NCBI GenBank assembly: GCA_025774205.1
Contig: JALGWK010000162.1
Span: 1 to 5,064 of the forward strand
DNA from: a bacterium
GTDB taxonomy: Bacteria > Blakebacterota > Blakebacteria > Blakebacterales > Blakebacteraceae
DNA: 5,064 bases
Reading direction: 5' to 3'
Shown here: one piece after another, positions 1 to 5,064 of the stretch
Numbering within the stretch: the stretch's first letter is position 1
Layout: every line of letters starts with the position of its first letter
Notes under the pieces: model-generated
The model's database searches: none
The model's input: the letters and a program-made list of their open reading frames with translations, nothing else
What the model was told of the DNA's origin: nothing
Position numbers and translations under genes: made by a program

Positions 1-68
1 CAAAGCCAGCCTGGAGAGAGAGAACCATAGGAGAGGTGCCTGAGGAATCTATGCAGGCTCGGCCATGA
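1..68 (+). CDS. Possible 3' end of an upstream gene (partial, unidentified)
   Basis: Frame 3 is open from the left edge to a TGA at 66-68, encoding about 21 residues ending in PEESMQARP. Its stop overlaps the ATG (65-67) of the following gene as ATGA, an arrangement common between co-translated operon genes; this overlap is the main reason to suspect a real gene end. An open frame this short is also likely by chance in GC-rich DNA. No family can be recognised from the tail. An alternative reading is a five-codon leader peptide starting at the ATG at 51-53, which has a TGAGGA ribosome-site-like stretch at 41-46. Confidence 0.35.
   Translation, partial: KPAWRERTIGEVPEESMQARP
33..46 (+). promoter_or_regulatory. 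Shine-Dalgarno-like stretch with unusual spacing before the PPDK_N gene
   Basis: GAGGTG (33-38) and TGAGGA (41-46) resemble ribosome binding sites, but they lie about 26 and 18 nt before the ATG at 65, too far for a normal site. A stop codon at 41-43 in the frame of the gene, and no ATG, GTG or TTG between it and 65, make 65 the first possible start. TGAGGA is well placed for the ATG at 51, whose frame ends in the ATGA overlap, so the main gene is probably started by translational coupling. No TATA-like promoter is visible in the first 64 bases. Confidence 0.35.
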
Positions 69-1723
69 AGATCACTGAACTCACCGGGGATGTGAAGGCA
101 TACGGTGACGGCTCGATGGGCGGTAAAGGTGCCGGTCTTGCCAGGATCAACGAATGTCTGATCCCTCATAGTGAAAAGATCAGAACCCGGATCCTGGCCA
201 CCAGCTTTTTCGATCGGTTCCTCGAGAACGATGGTGAGTTCGGGGATGATGAACGAGGCGTGTTCATCTCCATCCTCGATAATCTCGGAGAGGGTCCGAT
301 CGGTGTCCGATCCTCGGCTACCAACGAATCAGGGATGTCCACCGACAAGGAGGACCTCGTCCACGCCGGGGAATACCAGTCCTACATGCTTCCGAACAAC
401 CATCCCGACCCGGCGATCCGTCTGAGGATGGTTCAGCAGGCGATCTCGAACATTTATCAGGATTTTATCGAGAAACAGCCCCCGGCGAGCACCGAGAAGA
501 TGGCCATCATCCTGAATCCTGTTCACGGGGTGTATGATGAAACCAGGGCGGGGCCCTGCTACTACCCCTGCATCTCGGGAGTGGCCGATTCATTCTTTCC
601 CCATGCCCTGAAGGGGCAGGACCCGCAGGGGGGGTTCGCCCGGATCGCGTTCGGCCACGGTTACGCCACTATCCTGGATGATTTTCCCGTGATCTCGATG
701 GCGACGATCAAGGACCCGCTCCCCCTCAAGCTGCTGCAGATCGGCAGAGGGCAGCGTTATTTCTACGCCCTCGACATGACCAGAAACCGGGACCTTGGAG
801 GCGGGGAACTCGACACCATGGCCAAACTGCACACCAGGTTCGCTGATCCCCGTCGTCTCCGGGTGCTCGGCATGGAAGAGAGCTTTATAACCATAGAAGA
901 ACTCATCCAGAACGACCGGTTCCAGTTCAGGACGGGACTCGATGAGATCATGGGCACCATCTCATCCGAGATCACCCCCCACTTCCAGATCGAATTCGTG
1001 TTCAACATCAACACCTCTGACATGGAGGCGGACGGCATCTTTCACATCGTCCAGCTGACACCCCTGCCTGAACTGAAAAGGGAATCAGTTCAGATGCCTG
1101 AGTCTCCCCGCCATACCTGGCTGGCGATCGACAATGTGCAGGGACATGGGGTCATCAGGGGGATCACCCGCGCTGTTGTCATCTCACCCTTCCTTTACGA
1201 GATGGAGATGCATGATGAGGTGCGCGAGAGCATCTCGGAGGTCAATACCACGATGCGAGAACAGGGTGAGAACTACATCCTCATCGTTCCGGGCCGGCTG
1301 GGCAGCAGCAATCGCGACTGGGGGATCAATATCGACTACCGGGAACTCAATCATGCCTCGGCCATCTTCGAGTACGGAGTGGATATCGCCGGACGGGCCG
1401 AGCCACTACCGGAAGAGAGCGGCAGTACAGGGGGGATCTACGGCAGTCACTTCCTCTACATGATCCAGGGCGGTCATGACGAGGAGAAGAAACGGCTCAA
1501 AACCCGGATGCAGGGCACCCAGGGAACCCATTTTCTGACAAACCTGATCGCCAACAACGTGATCTACGGGTTTATAGCCCCGACCGAGGACACACTTGAT
1601 CCCTGGTTCTTCTCGGCGCCCGATCCCACCAGGGCACTCTCGGTGTTGACGTTCCCTGAACCAGTGGCGATTTACGGAGACTCTCTCAATCAACGGTGCA
1701 AGGTTGTTACTGATAATGGCTGA
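65..1723 (+). CDS. PEP synthase/PPDK-like ATP-binding domain protein, stand-alone, without phosphohistidine domain
   Basis: This 552-aa, probably cytosolic protein (no signal peptide or membrane segment seen) begins with a PPDK_N-type ATP-grasp domain, roughly residues 1-335. Visible motifs are GGKGAG (19-24, matching the GGKnAsL loop of PEP synthase), VRSSAT (81-86), an AGEYQSYM segment, a YPCISGVA segment, IEF with Glu310, and HIVQLTP with Gln330. The conserved Arg of the usual QxRP motif is Thr332 here. From about 350 to 552 is a second domain with GHGVIRGI, PGRLGSS (409-415), and two similar motifs, GSHFL (460-464) and GTHFL (487-491). In bacterial PEP-synthase/response-regulator fusion proteins, as I recall them, this domain follows PPDK_N with a single GSHF. 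The swivelling phosphohistidine domain and the PEP/pyruvate barrel are absent, so classical PEP synthesis is unlikely. The next gene overlaps by 8 nt and supplies the receiver modules of the fused relatives. Domain assignment is firm; substrate and reaction are unknown. Confidence 0.85.
   Translation: MKITELTGDVKAYGDGSMGGKGAGLARINECLIPHSEKIRTRILATSFFDRFLENDGEFGDDERGVFISILDNLGEGPIGVRSSATNESGMSTDKEDLVHAGEYQSYMLPNNHPDPAIRLRMVQQAISNIYQDFIEKQPPASTEKMAIILNPVHGVYDETRAGPCYYPCISGVADSFFPHALKGQDPQGGFARIAFGHGYATILDDFPVISMATIKDPLPLKLLQIGRGQRYFYALDMTRNRDLGGGELDTMAKLHTRFADPRRLRVLGMEESFITIEELIQNDRFQFRTGLDEIMGTISSEITPHFQIEFVFNINTSDMEADGIFHIVQLTPLPELKRESVQMPESPRHTWLAIDNVQGHGVIRGITRAVVISPFLYEMEMHDEVRESISEVNTTMREQGENYILIVPGRLGSSNRDWGINIDYRELNHASAIFEYGVDIAGRAEPLPEESGSTGGIYGSHFLYMIQGGHDEEKKRLKTRMQGTQGTHFLTNLIANNVIYGFIAPTEDTLDPWFFSAPDPTRALSVLTFPEPVAIYGDSLNQRCKVVTDNG
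1068..1093 (+). repeat. Perfect 9-bp inverted repeat inside the PPDK_N gene
   Basis: CTGAACTGA (1068-1076) and TCAGTTCAG (1085-1093) are exact reverse complements separated by 8 nt. The repeat falls at the junction between the ATP-grasp domain and the C-terminal domain (about residues 335-343). It could fold in the mRNA, but no function is evident and chance is possible. Confidence 0.4.
1695..1706 (+). promoter_or_regulatory. Ribosome-site-like stretch supporting the ATG at 1716
   Basis: GGTG at 1695-1698 and AAGGT at 1700-1704, inside the end of the preceding gene, resemble the purine-rich ribosome site complementary to the 16S rRNA tail. The AAGGT lies about 11 nt before the ATG at 1716, a slightly long but workable distance. 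The in-frame TTG at 1704 overlaps this site, which argues against it as the start. Weak motif, so moderate confidence only. Confidence 0.35.
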
Positions 1724-3140
1724 TACCTCCGCCGACAGCATCAGCCGGTTCGTGCCCCGGACGATCAACCCGGTAAAGGTCGGACGGGTTGTCTTCTTCA
1801 GCGCGGAGAAGCGGATCCGTGAGAGCGCCGGGATCATCAAAGAGAACATGCCCTGGATCGATGTTGATGTCGTGCATGATCCTCAATCGGTGAACGAGTA
1901 TATCGCCAACCTCCCCCTGGTATTCATCTTCGATGACACCGCCCTGCCCCTCGTCGACGCGGAAGCCGTTCGGTCGAACAATCCCGGCTGCGTGATTGTC
2001 CTTGTCACCGCCAACACGTTTCTCCAGAGTTCCGCACCCCGGCCTTCCCGTGAGAGGTTCCCTTACTCCGCCCAGGCTGACCTGGTATTCGCGTACGATT
2101 CCGATACCTGCGCTCCCCCCCTGATCGTTCCGGCGGCGGTCAGAGCGGCCGAGGACCTCATCAATATCCGGCAACCGGGACGCGTACGTCGGTTCGTTTT
2201 CCTTGTAGTCGATGACGAACCCCGCTGGGTATCACAATTCCTGCCTGTTCTCTACAATATCATCGGTCAGCGGGCAGCGGTGATGATCGCCAGGACATTC
2301 GAGGAGGCCCTGGTCCTCCTCTTCGGGACCGGGGATGATGCTCTGATTGCAGATCCCGGGTCAGAGACCACCGGTCAGGGTGATGACGTGGTCTTCCTGA
2401 TCACCGATCTCTTCTTCCCCCGGAGAGAAGAACTCGACCGCGACACCGGGCGGGACCTGATCCGACTCACATCACAGCATTACCCCCGGATACCGATCGT
2501 GATCGCCTCGAAGGCTGATGAAGCGGACACCTTCAGGGACGATTTCTATATCCTGCCAAAGGGGGATCCGGGGAGTCTGAAGGAGCTGAAAGATCACATC
2601 CATGATTACTCCGGCATCGGCGATTTTATTGTTATCAACGAACCGGGTGAAGTGCTCTATCGGATCACGAACATCCATGAATTGCATGAAGTATTGTGTC
2701 AAGCTGAGGAGGAGAGTCCGGAGGGTCTGGAACTCAGAGAGGTTTTCAAAAGCTACGGACGGCGGGATGCATTCTCCACCTGGCTCTACATGCACAGTTA
2801 CCGGGAGCTCGGCGACACCATACGTCCTAACCGAAGCCAGGGTCTGCAGTTGATCACCTTCCTGAAGGAACATATCGAGAAGGAGATCGAGCGCCTCGAC
2901 ACCACCCCACTCATCATTGGAACAAATCAGGTATTCACTCTTCAAGAACTCGTCGAGACTCTGAAGTCAGTACCACGCGGCGTCATCCAGCACCTGGCGG
3001 ATAACGATGTCATCTCATCCTGGCTCGACTGGAAGGGATATCCGCTGCTTGCCGAAGAGGTGCGACCGATCCATGGGAGTGGAGAAGATCTGCGGGAGGT
3101 CCTGACCACCTTGATCGAGCGCCGGATACGTGAATATTAA
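1716..3140 (+). CDS. Response-regulator-like protein: pseudo-receiver, receiver, and two WL...RP modules
   Basis: This 474-aa protein is numbered from the ATG at 1716; the alternative TTG at 1704 adds four residues and is less likely. Residues about 20-150 have a receiver-like alternation (VVFFSAEKR, LVFIFDDTALP, VIVLVTAN) but lack the paired N-terminal acids and the Lys. Residues about 160-300 form a receiver domain with all phosphorylation residues: Asp166-Asp167 in LVVDDEP, acceptor Asp231 in LITDLFFP, Ser265 in IVIAS and Lys282 in LPKGDPG. Two copies of a C-terminal module follow, about 302-371 and 400-451, each with an ELxExL helix and a WLxxxxYxxLxxx(I/V)RP ending. The module resembles the segment after the receivers in bacterial PEP-synthase fusion proteins, and more distantly DUF5752. 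There is no DNA-binding or other recognisable output domain and no signal peptide. Overlap by 8 nt with the PPDK_N gene suggests co-translation and a shared complex. The kinase partner is not in the window; function beyond phospho-signalling is unknown. Confidence 0.85.
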   Translation: MADTSADSISRFVPRTINPVKVGRVVFFSAEKRIRESAGIIKENMPWIDVDVVHDPQSVNEYIANLPLVFIFDDTALPLVDAEAVRSNNPGCVIVLVTANTFLQSSAPRPSRERFPYSAQADLVFAYDSDTCAPPLIVPAAVRAAEDLINIRQPGRVRRFVFLVVDDEPRWVSQFLPVLYNIIGQRAAVMIARTFEEALVLLFGTGDDALIADPGSETTGQGDDVVFLITDLFFPRREELDRDTGRDLIRLTSQHYPRIPIVIASKADEADTFRDDFYILPKGDPGSLKELKDHIHDYSGIGDFIVINEPGEVLYRITNIHELHEVLCQAEEESPEGLELREVFKSYGRRDAFSTWLYMHSYRELGDTIRPNRSQGLQLITFLKEHIEKEIERLDTTPLIIGTNQVFTLQELVETLKSVPRGVIQHLADNDVISSWLDWKGYPLLAEEVRPIHGSGEDLREVLTTLIERRIREY

Positions 3141-3174
3141 GAAGAGCGGCAGGTTCCCCAACCTGCCGCTCTTC
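3141..3174. terminator. Perfect 15-bp hairpin with CCCC loop between convergent genes
   Basis: GAAGAGCGGCAGGTT (3141-3155) and AACCTGCCGCTCTTC (3160-3174) are exact reverse complements around a CCCC loop (3156-3159). The stem starts at the first base after the TAA at 3138-3140 and lies in the 119-bp spacer between genes converging from both strands, so it can serve as 3' end for both. There is no T run on the plus-strand side. On the minus-strand side the stem is followed by TTAATATTC, a weak T-rich tail that falls over the end of the plus-strand gene. It may act as a transcript-end stabiliser rather than a classical intrinsic terminator. Confidence 0.6.
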
Positions 3175-3259
3175 GATCTGCAGCTTCGACTGCCTGCCGG
3201 GCTCCGTTCCGTGATTGATCAGAAGGAGTCAGAGCGGTCGTCGATGGAACGAGCGGATC
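3175..3259. other. Rest of the convergent spacer, nothing clear
   Basis: These 85 bases contain no convincing gene, promoter or RNA. A weak imperfect pairing of GCTCCGTTCC (3201-3210) with GGAACGAGC (3246-3254), with a one-base bulge and a 35-nt loop, could form just downstream of the peptidase stop but is not strong enough to call. Confidence 0.4.
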
Positions 3260-4807
3260 TCAGCCGCCGCGCCGACCCCGTCCTCTGCCTTCGCCCTCGT
3301 CCTCTTTTTCCTTCTCGGCCTCCTCGTACTTTTTGTAGTCCTTCACGTACCGATCGAGCCAGGGGATCCAGCGGGCCCACAGGTCGAGGTTGGTCTCGAG
3401 CGTGGCGGGTCCGTGGTCCTCGTAGGGGTACATGTAGAGTGAGGCCGTCTTCCCGAGGACATTCATGGCGTGGAACATCTTCGGCGCGTGGAAGGGCGCG
3501 GTCCCGGTGTTCTGGTCATGCATGCCGTGGTACATCAGCAGGGCGCCCTGCAGCTCGTTGGCCCAGAGTATGGGTGACATCCGGAGGTAGACCTCGCGCA
3601 TCTCCCACAGTTCCCGGCGCTCCGACTGGAAGCCGGCCGGGGTGAGGAGCCGGTTGTAGTTGCCGTCTCCAGCGATCCCGGCTCGGAAGAAGGGGGTCTG
3701 GATCATGGCGTTGGCGGTCCCGAAGGCACCGTAACTGTGGCCGCCGATCGCCATCCGGTCGGTATCGACGTATCCCTTCATGTCGAGGGCCTGCATCACG
3801 GCGTAGAGGTTGTTCCGCAGGTCGGAGGTGTAGACGTCGTTCAGCGCCCCCTCATCGCCCATGATGGGGCAATCGGGCTCCACCACGGCGTACCCCAGTT
3901 TGGTGAGGATCACCATCGAGCGGGTGCTGACGCGCGGGAAGGAGTTGATGTTCGTCCGCCGCTTCGACTCATCGAGCGACTTCTGACTGGCGTACTCGCG
4001 CGGATAGAACCACCACATCGCCGGGAGGGGCTTGTCGCCTTCGGTCCAGTCGGGCGGCAGGGTGACGGTCACCCAGAAGGTGATCCCGTCAACCCGCGTG
4101 ACCTCGAACCGATCACGGATGGCGTTGGTGAGTTCGGGCGAGTGGTCGACGTTGTTGGTCATCTTCCTGTAGTCCTCGGAAGACCGCGTCCACAGCCATG
4201 AATCGCCTATCTGGGTGGGGGATTGCCGTGAGATCATCAGCTGCGAGAGGTCGTCGTCCATGGGCTGCACCCCTTCGCTGAATCCGTCGGGGGTCTCATA
4301 GACGCGCTTGACCTCACCCGTCGTGATCTCGACCTGGTCGATGAAAGCCTTCGGGGCTTCGTTGTACCACTCCTCAAACGACTGCGTGCCGGAGAGGTAG
4401 ACGAAGTTCCCATCGGTGGAGGTCCGCACCACCGAGCCGCCCATCGGGCCGCGCTTCGACATCAGGCTGCCCGGGTTGGCGTAGTAATCCTCGGTCTTGT
4501 ACTCGGAGATGGGGTATCGGGTCTCCGGATCGTCCAGGTTCACCGCATAAACGGTCCGGGTTCCGCCCTCACTCCCGGTGATGAAGAGGGTCCGGCAGTC
4601 GGCCGAGTAGGCCGCACTGCTCATCCGCTCTTCACTCTCGTAGACCATCTGCGTGCTGGTCGAATCGAAGGGAGCGAGCCACTGCATCACACGGTCCTTC
4701 CGCGGCTCCTCTTCCTCTTCCTCGGCTTCCTCTTCGGCGGGTTCTTCATCCGCATCGGTCGAATCACTCTCCGACCTCTTTCTCGGTTCCATCTGGAGGA
4801 AGCTCAT
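3260..4807 (-). CDS. S9 family serine peptidase (S9D/glutamyl-endopeptidase-like), C-terminal part after a frameshift
   Basis: This 515-codon ORF is the downstream part of a larger peptidase gene. Numbered from the ATG at 4807-4805, residues 1-230 are propeller blades (SADCRTLFITG, TDGNFVYLSG) carrying an acidic insert at about 18-34. The alpha/beta-hydrolase domain begins near 235 (VTRVDG) and carries the triad: Ser358 in GGHSYGAF (codon 3734-3736), Asp431 in HDQNTGT (3515-3517) and His465 in YEDHGP (3413-3415). GIAGDGNYNRLLTP and the WE/MSP region match the plant chloroplast glutamyl endopeptidase and abundant Gemmatimonadota/Bacteroidota-type homologues, as remembered. Such enzymes cleave peptides; the bacterial ones are usually exported, but the N-terminus is outside the window. 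The tail (about 487-515) is Lys/Glu then Gly/Arg-rich. The ATG is probably not the native start: the frame stays open and family-like upstream to 4870 (DDKRALSWRPDGQG), and the missing N-terminal part is read in another frame from 4804 to 5064. If expressed alone it lacks several blades. Confidence 0.85.
   Translation of the reverse strand: MSFLQMEPRKRSESDSTDADEEPAEEEAEEEEEEPRKDRVMQWLAPFDSTSTQMVYESEERMSSAAYSADCRTLFITGSEGGTRTVYAVNLDDPETRYPISEYKTEDYYANPGSLMSKRGPMGGSVVRTSTDGNFVYLSGTQSFEEWYNEAPKAFIDQVEITTGEVKRVYETPDGFSEGVQPMDDDLSQLMISRQSPTQIGDSWLWTRSSEDYRKMTNNVDHSPELTNAIRDRFEVTRVDGITFWVTVTLPPDWTEGDKPLPAMWWFYPREYASQKSLDESKRRTNINSFPRVSTRSMVILTKLGYAVVEPDCPIMGDEGALNDVYTSDLRNNLYAVMQALDMKGYVDTDRMAIGGHSYGAFGTANAMIQTPFFRAGIAGDGNYNRLLTPAGFQSERRELWEMREVYLRMSPILWANELQGALLMYHGMHDQNTGTAPFHAPKMFHAMNVLGKTASLYMYPYEDHGPATLETNLDLWARWIPWLDRYVKDYKKYEEAEKEKEDEGEGRGRGRRGG
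4706..4736 (-). repeat. GAG/GAA low-complexity tract encoding an acidic loop
   Basis: On the coding strand this is a run of GAG, GAA and GCC codons, partly a GAGGAA hexamer repeat, encoding a Glu run at about residues 24-34 of the C-terminal peptidase ORF. The frame stays open through it. It appears to be a surface loop inserted between propeller strands. Confidence 0.65.
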
Positions 4808-5064
4808 CCCCTGCCCGTCGGGACGCCAGGAGAGCGCGCGCTTGTCATCGCCGCCACCACCGCCTGCGCCCCGCCTGCGCCACCCCGGCCGCCGCCACCG
4901 CCGCCCTGGTTCGAGAGGCCGGTGCGCAGTTCACGCTTCTGGATCTCGTGGAGGACGTTCCCGTCCAGGTCCCAGATCTCCTCCACGGTGCCGAAGTTGC
5001 CCATCGGTACGATGTAGGAGAAGGGCTTCATCATCCTGGTCACCCGCAGGTACTGCCCGTCGGG
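4804..5064 (-). CDS. S9 family peptidase, upstream propeller fragment (partial at right edge, frameshifted end)
   Basis: The frame is open from the right edge to a TGA at 4806-4804. The edge codons read PDGQYLRVT, a typical propeller-blade strand, so the GTG at 5043-5041 is internal and the true start lies outside the window. The segment RMMKPFSYIVPMGNFGTVEEIWDLDG matches the N-terminal propeller of S9D-type peptidases (compare the HRPYSFIVP segment of plant chloroplast glutamyl endopeptidase, from memory). Correct coding ends within the glycine-rich tract near 4871. After that the frame reads a non-family tail (QAVVAAMTSARSPGV) until the stop. Its TGA overlaps the ATG of the downstream ORF as ATGA, which imitates an operon junction, but the continuity of the family alignment shows one interrupted gene. 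Confidence 0.75.
   Translation of the reverse strand, partial: PDGQYLRVTRMMKPFSYIVPMGNFGTVEEIWDLDGNVLHEIQKRELRTGLSNQGGGGGGRGGAGGAQAVVAAMTSARSPGVPTGRG
4850..4905 (-). repeat. GC-rich low-complexity tract encoding a glycine-rich linker
   Basis: The tract is almost only G and C on the coding strand (GGC, GGT and GGG codons with a few Ala and Arg) and encodes a Gly-rich loop between two propeller segments of the S9 peptidase. It contains the 11-bp tandem repeat and the frame break. Such tracts are prone to slippage in the cell and to sequencing error. Confidence 0.7.
4860..4881 (-). repeat. Two perfect tandem copies of an 11-bp unit at the peptidase frameshift
   Basis: On the minus strand GGCGCAGGCGG occurs twice head to tail (4881-4871 and 4870-4860). 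Since 11 is not a multiple of three, the second copy moves the frame. Removing one copy joins the upstream frame exactly to the frame reading GGGDDKRALSW and on into the peptidase body. Loss of one G from a 12-bp unit (the G run is at 4872-4869) would give the same sequence, so a sequencing or assembly slip is equally possible. Confidence 0.8.

Noticed and set aside
882-890. TATA-box-like TTTATAACC
   Set aside because: It lies deep inside the PPDK_N coding region with no gene starting downstream.
1704-1706. TTG as start of the receiver protein
   Set aside because: It overlaps the only ribosome-site-like stretch; the ATG four codons later is better placed.
65-1723. Complete phosphoenolpyruvate synthase or pyruvate phosphate dikinase
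   Set aside because: Only the N-terminal ATP domain is present; the phosphohistidine and PEP-binding domains are missing and the protein is far shorter than the family's usual 800-900 residues.
1406-2174. Long open frames on the minus strand opposite the PPDK_N and receiver genes
   Set aside because: They lie antisense to strongly supported genes, show no family motifs and reflect the GC-rich codon pattern of the other strand.
3201-3254. Second hairpin in the spacer
   Set aside because: The pairing is short and bulged with a long loop; not distinguishable from chance.
3130-3645. Plus-strand open frame of about 171 codons
   Set aside because: Its product is Arg/Ser/Pro/Gly-rich without motifs, it runs through the hairpin and lies antisense to the catalytic end of the peptidase.
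3737-4201. Plus-strand open frame of about 154 codons with a His/Val/Gly-rich product
   Set aside because: Antisense to the peptidase hydrolase domain, including the region of the catalytic serine; no family resemblance or ribosome site.
5041-5043. GTG as start of the peptidase
   Set aside because: The frame continues to the window edge as PDGQYLRVT, a typical blade strand, so the GTG is internal.
1-5064. CRISPR array, tRNA, rRNA, insertion sequence or attachment site
   Set aside because: No regularly spaced repeats, cloverleaf-like sequence, transposase motifs or terminal repeats were seen on either strand.

Overview
The window holds two convergent gene blocks separated by a short spacer with one very strong hairpin. 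Nothing in it (rRNA, tRNA, marker protein) fixes the organism. GC-rich codon use mixing AGA/AGG with CGN arginines, GAGG/AGGT-type ribosome sites and tightly overlapping genes would suit a methanogenic euryarchaeon of the Methanomicrobia type, but an anaerobic bacterium is also possible. This is a low-confidence guess. The peptidase on the minus strand looks most like bacterial homologues (Gemmatimonadota/Bacteroidota-type).

Left block, plus strand (1-3140): a tightly overlapping run of genes. A possible upstream gene ends at 68 and its stop overlaps the next start (ATGA). Next is a 552-aa protein (65-1723) with a pyruvate phosphate dikinase/PEP synthase-type ATP-binding domain (PPDK_N) and a C-terminal PGRxGSS / GSHF domain. 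It lacks the phosphohistidine and PEP-binding domains of a true PEP synthase. It overlaps by 8 nt a 474-aa protein (1716-3140) with a degenerate receiver-like domain, a receiver domain keeping all phosphorylation residues, and two copies of a C-terminal WL...RP module. The same parts occur fused, in the opposite order, in large bacterial 'PEP synthase/response regulator' proteins of unknown function. Here they are two adjacent, probably co-translated genes. The best hypothesis is a phospho-switch (receiver protein) controlling or assisting a non-canonical ATP-grasp partner in the cytoplasm.

Spacer (3141-3259): a perfect 15-bp stem with a CCCC loop starts at the base after the stop codon and probably serves as the shared terminator/3' end of the convergent units. 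The rest of the spacer shows nothing convincing.

Right block, minus strand (5064-3260): most of an S9-family serine peptidase (S9D/glutamyl-endopeptidase-like) entering from the right edge, with beta-propeller blades followed by an alpha/beta-hydrolase domain carrying an intact Ser-Asp-His triad. The reading frame is broken in a glycine-coding GC-rich tract by what looks like an 11-bp tandem duplication (or loss of one G). The gene therefore appears as two ORFs that happen to overlap as ATGA. Removing one 11-bp unit restores one continuous frame.
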